A stretch of 64,000 bases of DNA from Podaxis mareebaensis (taxonomy: Eukaryota > Basidiomycota > Agaricomycetes > Agaricales > Agaricaceae). The notes beneath the pieces are model-generated. The model was given only the letters and a program-made list of their open reading frames with translations, searched no databases and had not been told where the DNA came from. Positions 41,001-53,252 of this stretch are shown one piece after another (position 1 is the stretch's first letter; the number at the start of each line of letters is the position of its first letter). The translations under genes and the position numbers were made by a program. Location: NCBI GenBank assembly GCA_018524725.1, contig JAEUWP010000360.1, positions 496,001 through 560,000 on the forward strand, read 5' to 3'.

Positions 41001-43971
41001 ATGGCTGTTCTCCTTTCCTCAGACTGGAAGTACCCCGGCACAAATACAGAAATGGACCTTTCTTCATCCAATTCTTCACGACAACGCTCTTCACCCGCCA
41101 ACGATCACCCATCGTCGTCACCCCAAGTTGCCCCTTCCCATCAACTCCATCTTCAGCAGCAACCCCATGTCCAGCAGCTCCAGCAATCTCCCTACACTTT
41201 CCCGCTCCAACAACAGCCTCAAGGCAGCTGGACGCCCTCCATAGCCGCGGCTCCCTTTTACCCGTCTTTCTTTCAGAACCAACAGCAGCCCGGCCAGGCA
41301 TACCCCAACCAACTCCCACCCCAAGCTGCCTACTTTGATCCTGCTAATGCCCAACTCGCACAATGGGCTTACCAGCAGATGATGTTCAGTGCGCAGCACG
41401 GCTTTCCCCAAATGGCTCCCCAGCGTACGGCTTCCAACCCCTCGGCGCCTAACGACTACTTCTCTCAAGGTTCGATACCTGGCCCCTTCAACCCTTTCCC
41501 TAGCGGCACCCCTCCGCCCCACGCTCACCGCAGTGGCGGAACCGATCATCAACAACAAGGAACGCAGAATGGCCAATACACCGGCTTTCATCCTTATCGA
41601 CGACCCAATCGACAGCAGAGTTCGCACACTCAAGACAGCAACAATGATTGGCGTCCTGGCATTGGTCCCATCCCCCAGCCCCCTTATGCGCGGCCGGAAG
41701 CCTCTGGCTCCACTTCCTCCGTCAATTCCTCGAGCAGCCAGAGGCAACGCACCAACAGTAATCAAAGCGGTCACAGCGGCCATAATGTGCCGTCGGCCAA
41801 TTCTGTTTCTCGCAGCCGGAACAACGGTTCCCCGAACCCATCAGCATCAAGTTCTGCTCGAAACTCTCCTTCACCAGGTTCTTCCTCTGCCCCATCCAAG
41901 GCGAGCACGCCCCGTGTACCCCATAACCGTAATGGGTCGTCGTCATCGACTTCTACATCAGCTTCTTCACGACCTTCTGTGCTATCTCAATCATCTCCGA
42001 CTACCGCCACCTCCACTGTGTCCTCCTCAGCCACATCCAACAGTACGCACCGTCTCGCCCGTCCTTCTCCTCTTTCCCAAGGGAATTTTACTGCTTCTGA
42101 GAAGCGGATGTCGCGCGACGACAGTGACTTGGCCGCCATGCTAGAATCCTCCTCAAAGACTTCATCTGGTATGAGCCGCGGAGGATTGAAGGGGAGAATT
42201 CGTCGCGCTCTTTCTTTCAATGCTCTCAAGGAGGAGGAAGGTGACGATGATGATGAGTCCATTAAGGCTTCCAACTACAATACTGCCAAAGCCAAAGGCA
42301 AGGAATCCTTGACGATCAATTCATCGGTGGCTCGTCCAGAAACGGCAGGCGGTGTCCGCAGTCCTGACAGCGGCCTTGATGATGGGGAATCTACCGCCAC
42401 TGTGCAGACAAAGAAGAAGGGACGAGCGGCCTCTTTGTTCAACTCGAGACTCAATGCCAGTACCGACAACATCTCCTTGTCTTCGACGGTTAGTAGTGCC
42501 AGCGTGATGATTCGGAAGCTCGGTTCCATGAGCAAGCTGGTCGTCCGAAGGAATTCGTTGGCTGGCATTACGTCCATCTTCAAAGATAAGAACAAGGATT
42601 CCAGCGACAAGGGGAAGAAGAAGGACAAAAAAGGAGCCAAGACAGCGGCCCTACAAGCAGAAGTGTCGCATGTCCATGCTGAGTTGGATAGGAGTAGCAG
42701 CGATCGGGGTGTTGGAGCAGATGCAAATGGGCTTAGCCCAGCGGCCGAGTTGGCCCGGCAGCATACCCTTAAGACTAAGGCTGAGGCTGCAGCCAGGGCC
42801 AAAGCTCAACAGGAGGCACAAGCTGCAGCGGCTACTTCTGCCGCCGCCGGCAAGGCCAATGGTGATGGACCTAATGCTGGTGTCCCTACATGGGATAAAA
42901 ACACGACCACGCGGGCTGGTTCTGCGTCGCCAGTCAAACGGTCTGGAGGTGTCAGGGTGAACGAAGATGGTACTCGGGTGATTGTAGAAGAAGACGATGA
43001 CGAGAGCGATGACGGGCATTACGACCCTCAGCAAGCCAACTCGTACAATATGGATGGTTGGGATGATGATGACGATTGGGACGTTCCGGAGACGGATGAA
43101 GATGTCACGATTCGTGTTGGGATAGGGAAGGCGACGATCAACGACGAGGAACAGGAGGAGGTTGAGCCGTGGGCAGTGGACGTCCGACGTAGCATCGAGC
43201 GGACGAAACGACCCATGAAGGGGATCCTTAAAAGTGCGTTCACCTTGTATTAGTTATGCTTTCCATGCGGACCCCTAACTAACCGTACCGAATTATGTAG
43301 ATGCTGGCTCCTACGACCAGTCGCAGTATCTCGGTGATCAACCCATACCCACCCGAGCCCGTTCTAATTCGTACAACTCGCACCCTGGTCAAGCCGAGCT
43401 CGGTCCTTTGGCTCGCATCCCCTCGCCGGATCCTGATCACATCGATGGTCTCCATCGGCACAATTCCCATTCATCAGGTCACAGCAACACGGCGGCGCCC
43501 TCGATCCCTCCTCTCAAGTTTGATTCTTCTTCTCCGATTGCTTCCACCTTTAATACAAACACGAAAGAGCTCCCCGATACCCCTTCTCATTCCTCTCACG
43601 CTTCCGAGAGGCCGAGTTCAATATTCCAGCATCCTTCGCTCAATTCTTCTGCGCCCGCATTGTCGATGGTTCCTTCCTCTGCTCCAACATTGACGCACAG
43701 ATCAGCGACTGCTCCGACCAAAAAGTTGGCATTTGCCACGAGCTTGTCCGTTTACGACACGTTTTCTTCGACCGTTTATGACCGCAGGAGCGAGCCTGCT
43801 ACGTGGAGCCGACTCACACCAGCTTTGGCACAGAGGATCAAGGAGGAATTGAACTCGTACAAAATGGAGGAAATGGAGGTGCATGCTGCTAGTCGGATTC
43901 AGTAAGTCTTTCTATTTGTCTCTTTCACGCATGAAGCTGAGTTACCTCGCAGCACCCAATTTTTCGTCTAA
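41001..43971 (+). CDS. BNI4-like protein, Glc7/septum scaffold family (950 aa)
   Basis: Three exons (41001-43233, 43301-43901, 43953-43971) sum to 2853 nt. In yeast, Bni4 tethers protein phosphatase 1 (Glc7) and chitin synthase machinery to septins at the bud neck. Here about 880 residues are low-complexity (Gln/Ser/Pro-rich start, basic middle with KDKKGAKTAALQ, acidic stretch with YNMDGWDDDDDWD). The C-terminal 65 residues match the Bni4 end in my recollection: TKKLAFATSLSVYDTFSST, then DRRSEPATWSRLTPALAQRI, then KEELNSYKMEEMEVH and IHTQFFV. KKLAF sits where the PP1-docking RVxF motif is expected. The last exon is only 19 nt. A GTG at 40965 extends the frame but is not a credible start; the ATG at 41001 is used. 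The assignment rests mainly on the C-terminal block. Confidence 0.8.
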
Positions 43972-45066
43972 TTAACCTTTGACGACTTCTCTTGGATTTG
44001 CTATCATAACGCCCCGCATCAATTCTTTATATATCCCAAGCATTGTTGCCAATCCTCTGATCTAACACCTATTCCTGCAAGATATCCCTCCCCACTTATT
44101 CCCTTATCTTTGACCCTCTCCGGAACCACTTTCGCGACCTACTTTAGCACTACAAGATACCCCTGTTGTCAACCATGTACTGTGACACACGGCATCAGCG
44201 TTGGTGACAGTATCTCGTCGCTGCATGCGTGTTGTCGATTGGCTCGCATCTTGCGTGCTGCAGACTGTAACCCTTTCTCTCATCACACCCTTTCCCAACG
44301 ACTGGATGGACAATGAAGCATACTGCAATTATGTTCTCTACTTACGTTCGTTTGATATCTTTCTGTCTTTTCACGTTTCTTTCGGCTGACTAGTAAAAAA
44401 AAGCAACCCCCAATGTCTCCATATTCCCAATACTTCCCAATCAGCATTTCAATCTGTTATTTGCAGTTTTGGTCGTCTCCTCCCTCTTCCCCTTTAATAC
44501 TTGGTTTCTCTGATTTCTTTCTTTCTCGAGGTGGTGTGTATATGTGGTATGGAGGATAAGCTAATTCCATCGTTACCATGTGTACAGAGTGGTTCCTTAA
44601 TGGCACATAAGAATAATTTCTGATAAGCGAACAAGGGCGGACATACCTGAAGGCTGCCTAGCGACCGATGTGATGAATTGACTTCTCTGCATTCCAGGGT
44701 AAAGATTTGTTGAAGTCCGGCGGGAGTCTGGTGGTGCATGCGCCCGAGCTAATTGTCGGCGAGGCGCTTAAGAACAAAGGTGTGCTTATGTAATACGCAC
44801 CCCGTCGCGTAATGAACAGATGCCTTTGTTCTCTCAACCCGTCCATTACACAATGAGATAGTTTCTTTGGGTCCTATAAAACCTCGAAGCCAATGGGCCA
44901 TACACCTATCGCTCGACTGCGTCTATCTTTCTTTCATTTTTTTCTTTTCACCCGAAGCCGCTAGTCGTGCTTCTCGGGACATCTCTCTTCTTTCCAAGTT
45001 CACGATTTACGAACATTATCCATTCCCTAGACTCATCCCGCTGCTCGCTGGTATCACTCCTTGAAA
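43972..45066. other. Intergenic with pyrimidine-rich leader
   Basis: This is the 3' flank of the BNI4-like gene and the upstream region of the SUR7/PalI gene. The 150 bases before 45067 are rich in C and T, typical of fungal promoters. No gene-like open frame. Confidence 0.5.
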
Positions 45067-46004
45067 ATGATTGCTGGAATCTCTAAAGCCATCGCCCTTT
45101 ACCTTGCCCCTCTTCTGGCTCTGACCGCGACGATTCTTTCCCTCTTTGCGTTCCTGGCTCCAACCCTCCTCCTTCATGATCGTGTTGCGCTTTTGACTGT
45201 CGCACCTTCAACTGTATTGGTCCAACCCGGACCGGGCCAGAGCGTTGATGGCCCCAGTGTATTTTTGGGCCCACTTGGTGCGTGTTTGTTAGGTCGATTG
45301 GGTACTGGGAATAAACCTGGATATGTTGCAGGCTCTTGTGCTCGCAGCAGCAATGACGCGCCACTTAACTGTACGCTTCCTAGTGTATCCCCTCAGTTTA
45401 GTGAGTGCTCCTCCGAATTTGATCAAGTTCGTACGTTGAATGCGTACATTATCTTGCAGATCTCTCGCCTCTTCCTGAGAATGCCCCGGCGTCGTTGTTG
45501 TATGCTCCCTCGGCATCGACACCAGTGTTTATTTCGATTGCACTTGCACTGGATGTTACTTTCCTTATTACATTTACTCTCATCTCCTTGCGCCATAAGA
45601 TGGGAAAGGCTGGCTCTGCGTTCGAGGCTCCTCTGCTTCAGAGCGTTTCCGCAGGAATCGGCTTCATGGGATTTATGATCGGTGGGTAGTCTATCGTCTT
45701 TGTTCTTGTGCTTCGAGGAGTTGAACGCCGTATGTTATGTCCAGGATTGACCGCCTTCCTCATCCTTCGTATGTGGTTTGGCAAGGCCATTCAGGACTTC
45801 AATTCGAGCATCCAAGCACAGGGAACGCAAGGTCCCAAACTCATTGCTGAAGCAGGCAACGCCTTTACGAGTATGTGCACTCTATGAAATCTAGTGAACA
45901 GGCAACTGACTTTTCTGATAGTGGTTTGGGTGGCCCACGCGTTCTGGACGGTGCCAGTGATAATTTCGCTTACCAAGTACCATGTCAAGTCGGGAAAAGC
46001 CTGA
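45067..46004 (+). CDS. SUR7/PalI-family four-span membrane protein (236 aa)
   Basis: Five exons (45067-45277, 45332-45400, 45460-45681, 45745-45870, 45922-46004) sum to 711 nt. SUR7/PalI proteins are claudin-like membrane proteins of eisosomes or of the pH-sensing Rim/Pal complex. The first helix is IALYLAPLLALTATILSLFA. An extracellular loop follows, with the paired cysteines of the family in GSCARSSNDAPLNCTLPS (C-x9-C after a Gly-Ser). Three further helices are VFISIALALDVTFLITFTLI, SVSAGIGFMGFMIGLTAFLI and VWVAHAFWTVPVIISLTKY. The tail is very short (HVKSGKA). Which subfamily, SUR7-like or PalI/Rim9-like, is not resolved; the short tail argues against classical PalI. Confidence 0.82.
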
Positions 46005-46139
46005 GAGCTTGGGCCTTTTATACTTTACTTTTTACTTCGGGGAACTTGTTTGGATAGGCATGCCTTGTAGTTTAGTTCCGGACTATTGTAATCATGAGAT
46101 GTATCCTTGCACAATGCATAACGTCTGATATTAATTAAT

Positions 46140-46145
46140 CACGTG
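46140..46145. promoter_or_regulatory. CACGTG E-box before the ArfGAP gene
   Basis: A CACGTG core in the context tCACGTGaga lies 78 bp before the ATG at 46223, in a 218-bp promoter. CACGTG is bound by bHLH factors such as Cbf1 in yeast. Function here is inferred only. Confidence 0.35.
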
Positions 46146-46222
46146 AGACATAGCAATCAGTGACATGACAGATTTTGGGTTACGTCCAAAGTTGTTCGCT
46201 CTACTCACCTTAACTCACTACC

Positions 46223-47561
46223 ATGTCTAGGCCGGACAAGGCTACAGCAGAACGCAACGCAAGAACCCTCAGGGAACTCGTGAAACGCCCAGAAAATAAA
46301 GTCTGTGCTGACTGCAAACGGAACGGTGAGGACCCAGCGGGTTGTTGGCCCTTTCATGGAGTTCTGAACTCTGATATCGACAGATCCTCGATGGGCTTCC
46401 TGGAATATGTACGGTCTCGTGCAGTTTATCGGCAGGGGTTATCTGACAGCAATGGTTTAGTGGCGTCTTTCTGTGTATCCGATGCTCTGGCATCCATCGT
46501 GGTATGGGAACGCACATCAGCAAGGTCAAATCTGTGGATCTGGACATGTGGACTCCTGAACAGATGGAGGTGAGTGCGCATGCACCCGTTACCCGTATTG
46601 GTATTGAGTTCGAGAAGTCTATACAAAAATGGGGCAATAAGCGGGCTAATCTCTACTGGGAAGCCCACTTAAAACCAGGACACATTCCGCCAGAACAGTT
46701 AGTGACTCTAAACAGCGTCTATACCCCTTTTCTCATTCAACCTATGTCAACAGCAAAATAGAGTCGTTCATTCGCTCGAAATATGAATCTCGGCGATGGG
46801 CGATGGATGGACCTCCACCACCCGATCCCAGCGTGCTGGAGAGCGGCTCAATTGCAGAGCCACCGCCTCCCCCGCCTCAAGAACAACCTCCCGCAGTAGT
46901 GGCATCAGCAAGACAAAGTCATGCTTCCAGTAGCAGCATCTCTTCGCGTAACTTGGCATTCACGACACAACAACCCCAGGCACACCAGCTCCTCTCCGCG
47001 AATTTCACAAAACCCTCTGCTACTCAGATCCCCACCCAAGCCGCTGCTCAACCTCTTCAACCTGCCCAACCCGCCGCTCCTCAAGATGACCTCTTCTCCC
47101 TTGACTTCCACGCCCCTTCCCCAGTCACTACTTCCAACGTTACCCCTCAAAACCCCAGGAAAGATGTCAAGCAAGACATCCTTTCGCTATTCTCTGCCGC
47201 TCCCGCTAATCCTCCTTCCAACCCAATGAACCAGTTTAACACTGGCCTCTGGAATGCTTCCTTATCACAGCCCCAGCAGCCGGCACAGCCAACCAGCATG
47301 ATCGGAAGCGCAGGAATCGGTGCATGGGGCGCTAGCTCTGGTTGGGCGCCAGCCGCAACAGCTCCCCCTGCACAACCAAACGTCTGGAACACACCTGCGA
47401 CTACTACCACTAGTCTATCTCCTCAACAGGCCAGTCTCTTCAATACTAGCGACATCTGGGGAAGCACACCGTCGACGTCTACTTCTGGAACCGGTCTCCC
47501 TTCTACCACCTCTCAGAAGAAGGATGACGCCTTTGGTGACATTTGGGGCTCATTCAAATGA
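46223..47561 (+). CDS. ArfGAP of the SMAP/AGE2 type (374 aa)
   Basis: Five exons (46223-46325, 46384-46408, 46461-46569, 46618-46697, 46754-47561; exon 2 is only 25 nt) sum to 1125 nt. ArfGAPs stimulate GTP hydrolysis by Arf GTPases on Golgi and endosomal membranes. The zinc finger reads VCADCKRNDPRWASWNIG then VFLCIRCSGIHRGMGTHISK: C-x2-C ... C-x2-C, with the arginine finger in the SGIHRGMG motif. KWGNKRANLYWEAH and KIESFIRSKYESRRWAMDG finish the domain as in SMAP/Age2. The Gln/Pro/Ala-rich tail contains DDLFSLDFH, a match to the clathrin box, and ends DIWGSFK, a WxxF motif of the kind that binds adaptor appendages. Its stop is 83 bp from that of the convergent aminopeptidase gene. Confidence 0.9.
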
Positions 47562-47644
47562 GCCTGATAAATTGATTTACAACTTCACATACACACGATA
47601 TACTGAGATAGCATATTTTCACATCGATATCCCATGGTACTTCC

Positions 47645-50284
47645 TTACACCAGTTGGAGGTCCTAAAGAATATGTGATAAATCGACCAGATATTTAATTC
47701 GGTGACTGGACTCCTGTACCTTTTCAATCAATCTTCTGGCAATCGGGTGGAAGGAATCCTTTGCCTTCAGGAATTTCTCGACCGCAAGGTCTTTGTTGAC
47801 CTTGGAGATCGATCGGAAAACTGGCCTACAGAATTTCATGCGGCCCTTGACCACGCCACTTCCGTCATCGCCGACCACCCAATCTGCCGCTTCAACTGCA
47901 TAAGTCTTCGCAACAGGAGAAACAGCATCTGCCAAGGCAACTCCGTAGAAGCGGAGCCGAACCTCTGCATTAGGCGTTCGAGACAATTCGTATACGGATG
48001 CAAGGTGAGAGACTAGATCAGAAGGGAGAGGCGGATAAGATTGGAGTTTCTCCAGGAAGACAACTAAATCGTGAGTGTAAATCCACTTCAACTGGGAGTG
48101 GAGCTAAATGGCTGACTTATCTGATTCCCGTCAAAGCCCTCAAGATCAGTTGCTTTGAAGTCGAGTTTAGAGACATCATACGTTAACCGAGCAGCATCCC
48201 AGCGTTCTGCGAGTGCGTAAGCTTGAGTGGCTAAAGTGGTGTCGAAATCGAGTTTGACGGGTAGCTCAAGACCTTCACCATGAAGCCAGGCCTGGGCGGA
48301 GCACCAGATTCGTCAAAGGCAATCGACAGATTGAGCTGAACAAACGCACATTCCAGTCAATGCTATCCAGAGCTTTGATCTTGTCGGGTTGATTGGCGAA
48401 GTAACCGTAGAGGTGCTTCTTCCAGTCTTCGGTGCGGATGCTTTTGCCGATGAATGTGGTTACATAGTCCTTGACGTAGGGCAAGAAGACATCCAAACCT
48501 CCAAGGGTTCTTTCTGAAGACCAGGCGGTCAGGATCGGAACGCGGAAGAGACGGGATGAGAGAAGTTACCAATGTGGAGGAGGAAATTGGCACCCTTCTC
48601 GTAAGGAATACTGCTGTACGCATCATCGGGATCCTCTCCTTTTTCGAACTCGATAACAAGTCTTTGATACTTGGGGCGATCCTGGTATTGTTCCAGTGCT
48701 TCCTTCAGAGCCTTGTTACCGATGAGGTAGGAAAAGGAACGGTGGGCTGGTGAGTGGAGAAACTGTTGAAGGACACGTTCGATGTACGTGGTCCACCCTT
48801 CGTTGAGCCAGAAGTGAGATGCTTCTGCGTGCCTGTTCAGAATGATTCAGTCACTGTTATCTCTGTGGGTTCAGTGTGCACGCACGTAACACCATTCCCA
48901 AACCAGGAGTGTGTGAGCTCGTGAACAACCACATCAACCAGAGTACGATCGCCAGTCAGGAGGGCTGAAGAGAGTGAGTTGCAAAGTAATGCTTCGAGTA
49001 TGAACTATGTACTAACTCGGAGTAAGGAACGTCAAGCAGGCATTTTCCTATTGGTCAGGATTAGTGTCGACGCCATAAGTGTCCGGAAGTGGGCCTACTG
49101 ACCATACCGCCGTAGGGGAACGACGGAGGTAGAACTAAAAGATCATATACACCAAAACGATATGGCGTCACAATACTCTCCTCCTTGTCTAAGAATCTGG
49201 TCGTATCTTCACTGAACTCCCAATATGCTGCGTCCATGAGCTCGGGCTCAGTCCAGATACCGCTGGTCCATGTCTTTCCTTCGAGTTGAGGGAATGGGCG
49301 GAAGTGAATGTTACCTGCAGCAATGGCGATCAGGTAGGATGGGATGGGTACAGGCTAGTCCTTCGTGAGTCCACTACAATAACTGCCAGAAGACAATGGA
49401 CTCATACTTGGTTGTAAGAATAGGTAACCTCGTCTTGGCCGATGGCCTTGCCATCGTGAGGGGGTCCATCTGCTGGGGGCGAGACCCGGATAGCAGAGAG
49501 GAGCGCCGGAAGCACACTCTTGACTCTGGCGGAGTACGTCTGTTGATTTCGTAAGTAAAGAACCTTTGATGCTTACAGAGGAGTCGCACAATCTTTGCGG
49601 ATGGAGTATCTGATGTTCGTATTTGCGTTAAGGTGAATATTGATCAAAAAACGGGGCACTATATTCCTACCTTGCAATGGAGCAAGGGTCCTTGAGTAGA
49701 TCGGCTGGCATTGGCTGAATAGATATGGAAATCGTTTTCCTTGTGTTTGTCTGAAATAGTGTCAAGACGTGCTCTCGTGTCTAATTCCGAGTCAAGGCGA
49801 TACGCACTCTTTGTCAAGCCATTGAAGAGCCGTGCTATCAGGGGATGTTTCGTATTCAATTTGAGCTTGAACCTTTGCGCTTTTGGTCAAACCCGAAGGC
49901 AACGGGATATGAAGTGCCGATCCCATGACCTCGTGCTTTGGCTTGAGGTCAAACTGAAGAATGCGAGAATGCGACCTGAGGTCAAGATATCATGACATGC
50001 CAATGCTAGAAAACATACAGGTACTGGTCTTCCCTCTACGAAAACATTCTTTATCGTCAAGTCATTCGTATCAAATCTAGGGCATGCCGTCAGGACCGCA
50101 GAGCGCTACGGAGTTAAGAACCAGAAGGGACAGACATGACTTCATTGACGTTGTCCGCCTTGATGACTAGGTGATGGGTGGCAGCTCCTTGAATAATATG
50201 AGTGCCGAAGTCAAGTTTCCAATCAAATTCGACGTGTTCTGTGGTGACCTGGTCGTAGTTAGATTGGGTTGTGGGGTCGGACAT
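47645..50284 (-). CDS. Leukotriene A4 hydrolase-like M1 aminopeptidase
   Basis: A zinc aminopeptidase of the LTA4H/Lap2 branch of family M1; fungal members are mainly aminopeptidases with epoxide hydrolase activity. From the ATG at 50282-50284 it reads MSDPTTQSNYDQVTTEHVEF, the usual N-terminal block. The substrate-binding GxMEN region is PSFPYGGM, continuing across an intron near 49050-49110. The zinc site is VVVHELTHSWFGNGV (about 48900-48930), followed after an intron by the second Glu in HFWLNEGWTTYIER. The family-typical DPDDAYSSIPYEKGANFLL comes next. The C-terminal helical domain ends ARRLIEK, then, after a last small intron, DLQLV and a stop at 47645-47647. An upstream ATG (near 50411) could add a short exon. 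The catalytic set is complete. Confidence 0.92.
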
Positions 50285-50499
50285 ACTGAAGGCTAAGGTG
50301 CAGGTATCTAATCACGTAGATCACCGACAATCACTTCTGCTTACCAATGGGCATCACTTGGATCCCGTGATAATTTGGATTGCGGTGGATGGAGGATGAG
50401 CTCCATTGCAAGTGGTATCAGGAGAAAAACAGATATCAATACGCGAAAATCATGTCATAGGCAGAACATAACAGCAAGACAACCATAACGATACACCCA

Positions 50500-52580
50500 T
50501 CACACCTTCTCCTGCTCTGGTGATGTGCTGAGTTTCCTTTGCCTTAGTATGGCTTCGCTTGAATCAGGATAAGAAACGCACTGTACATCATCGGTTACAG
50601 GGTCCGTTTGGTCTGTGACACGCCAGTGGATCATTGGCAGTGCGAGGGCGAGACCTGCAACTAGCAAGATCCAAGTGGACAAAAAAATATTCATGAACCT
50701 AGACCATAGGTACGTTTAGCTATCAGTTCGACGTTGTGAACACAAACAAAGATGACGAACGGGATCTTCACGCCGTCCGCGCGCCAAACTCCTGCAGCTC
50801 CTGCAGACTGGATGGATTTATCTGAAACATGTCAGCATAGTTTAGTCTCATGCGGGAGAAGACGTACAAAGACCAGTGAAGTAAGCGAGTTTACCAGGGT
50901 CATTTGACATTGCACCCATGATCCAATACGTCGTGACTTGCCATGTGGCATCCAAAATACCACACAAGACATAGAGGAATATTCTTCCAACATACGGCGG
51001 ATCATAGATATCCATCTTGTTTGCCTCAGGTGGAATAGATTCTCGAGTATATTGCCTGTATTAGGTTGTTAGTCGTGTGATCGTTTAAGTTGGTTTGCAT
51101 GGGGATCGCGACAACCTTTGATAGAAATACGCCCAGATGTGGACAGCCCAAACCATAACAAAAAGGACTGTCCAGCCTGTAAATGCACGTATCCTTCGAC
51201 GAATACCTTTGCTGTCGAGAATAAGTCCAATGAATAACGACCCAATGATCTGTGAGATCCAGTAGATGAAGTTATTCAGAGAACGTGCTCTGATATTGAA
51301 GAGAGCCCCGTTGTAATCGCTGAATTCTGAAGTGAGATATAATAAGCTCACGAACACATGTTCAAGGGATCGCAAGCGTACGCCAGGTATAGAACCAATT
51401 CGAAGCAAAGAACATGGGGAAGAGCATAAGAATGAGAGGATCTGTCTTGATGGCAACCAGGAGGCCGATGAACTCTGTTTTCCAGGACGGTTGACGAGGA
51501 GGTGTAACTTTCGTTCCATCTGTCCTGATCATATTCTTTGGGTCCACCATGAGGAGGGGAATCAACACCCCAATCAGTGTGAGAACTAGGAAGCCAATCT
51601 TTACTATGTTAGTCGTTCGTTTCACAGTGGTAGGAGTCGGCAACTAACGTAGGTTCCATTTCCAACTGTCAGATTGGAATGTAGTGAGCAGACGGTTCGT
51701 AGGGTCCTATTCTTCGACTTAGGGCTCACCTGAGTTAGCCTGTGGACCGAGCGAAAGTAAGCGGTGGGGATCATTCTATTCAAATGCGACGCACCGTCGA
51801 GTGGAAATTCGCTCCGAAAGATACCGCTGCCCCAACAACCCCGCCCAGGTTGAAGATTGACCAGAAGATACTAATGAAACGGCCCTTCTGGCTTTCGGTT
51901 GGGTACGCTAGCATGAGAGAACCTTGAGCAGTCCAAAGCAAACCTGCACAGATTCCGAGGATTGCGCCAGCTGCAATCACGAAACCACCAGCATTAGGAT
52001 GAATGTTCATAGCCCTAGAGAGGTTTTGTGAATAGGCGATGGCAAGAGAAGGTGAAGCCATGCTCACAGGTAAGAACCGATGTACAACGCGTACCCAGTA
52101 CTTCCAAGAAGCAGTGTCAAGCGGGAGCCGAGGACATTGTTGATGGATCTATAGGCGGGCATGGAAGGCTCAAACGTTCTGTCCCAGTATCATGGAATAG
52201 TTTACGCACCCTGCAAAGAATGCAGCGAATGCGAATGTCGCGTAAAGTGCCGCATTTGCATTGGAGTTTGTCTCGGAGTCAACCTGACCACCTGCTCCCA
52301 AGCCATTGAGAGCGTTGAAGAGACCTGAAGTAACAGTTTTAGTGGAGAATGTAGGAGGCCAAGTTCGGAGCTATCCATGCCTGGACACATGAAGCAAACG
52401 AAACCCAGCATTGTCACCTGTCGCATACATCTTGAATATCACTTGCTACCAGGAGCGAAGTTTACAACGAACCTGAGTGGCTGGATGATAATACAGCCCC
52501 TTGAGACCAGTTGGACGCTCATACAACTGAGACTGGCTTTCGTTGGTATCACTGACATCGCCTTTCTCCTGGTTAGTCAT
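50500..52580 (-). CDS. UNC93-like/MFS membrane transporter, tandem copy A
   Basis: A polytopic membrane protein of the UNC-93-like branch of the major facilitator superfamily. The start is the ATG at 52578-52580 (MTNQEKGDVSDTNESQSQ), then a polar tail with ERPTGLKGLYYHPATQ. Membrane segments, in order, include VTMLGFVCFMCPGLFNALNG, ALYATFAAFAFFAGSI, GGFVIAAGAILGICAGLLWT then AQGSLMLAYPTESQKGRFIS, IFNLGGVVGAAVSFGANFHS, IGFLVLTLIGVLIPLLMV, LILMLFPMFFASNWFYTWQ, IRARSLNNFIYWISQIIGSL and FMNIFLSTWILLVAGLALAL. The C-terminal tail ends STSPEQEKV. It has many short introns. The second copy lies at 53253-55275. Substrate unknown; some UNC-93 relatives act as regulators rather than carriers. Confidence 0.87.
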
Positions 52581-52715
52581 GTCGGTTGAAGCAGGACGAT
52601 CAACAAGTTTGACTGAGGGAACGGGTAACTGCGAGGTTGGGTATGGGATTCAAACCTAGCCACCTGTGTTGTCCCAACGAGGGCCCTTTAAGCTTATGAG
52701 GTTTCACGTCCATCT

Positions 52716-53221
52716 ACGGGTGTTACGGCCCTGGTATCAGAACCATACGGACCTACAGACGGACCAGCCTAGTCGTCGCATGGGTATGCTTCGCCAATGA
52801 GCGGAATCCTGAGGAATCCCATGCATCGTGGTAAATAGCGCTTCGGCCCATGTGGGGTGTTGGTGGAGCGTAAGCGGTAATTGAATTCATTCTTTACCAA
52901 ATTTAAATAACCCCGAAATGATTCTATTGATTGTCGACCTCGTTATCCCCCTGTTATCCCCTATCTGTAGCTATCTGTACACCATGGGGTCATGAGCTGA
53001 TGAGTTGATGAAGCTGACGACGCCTTGATGCTGGGTATGTACTTGGATTTGGAAGGCAAGATTTTTGCACACATCCCTTCGGTCCTGTCCAGACCACACG
53101 ACCTTGAGCTTGAGCTTGATAGTGGAGCTTGATCCGGGACCGGAATCCGGAATGACCACCTTAGTACTCCTCAGGCACAGTCTTTACATAATCGGATACA
53201 CTATTATATAATAATAAAACA
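52716..53221. mobile_element. Possible solo LTR fragment between the transporter copies
   Basis: Starting TGTTACGGCCC and ending ATAATAAAACA, this roughly 506-bp stretch has LTR-like TG...CA ends, internal gaagctgacg/gagcttgagcttg words and an A/T-rich end. A TGGTATCAGAACC string at about 52732-52744 resembles a primer-binding site for initiator tRNA-Met, but it lies near the proposed start rather than after the LTR end. No target-site duplication was found at these ends, and CpGs are plentiful, which argues against a long-methylated element. A weak call. Confidence 0.3.
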
Positions 53222-53252
53222 GCTGTACAGACAGTAGACTTGAAGGTTGAGC

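Noticed and set aside
52640..52690. tRNA-like B box (GGTTTGAATCCC) on the minus strand
   Set aside because: No A box at the right distance and no cloverleaf; only a 6-bp GTTGGG/CCCAAC stem is visible.
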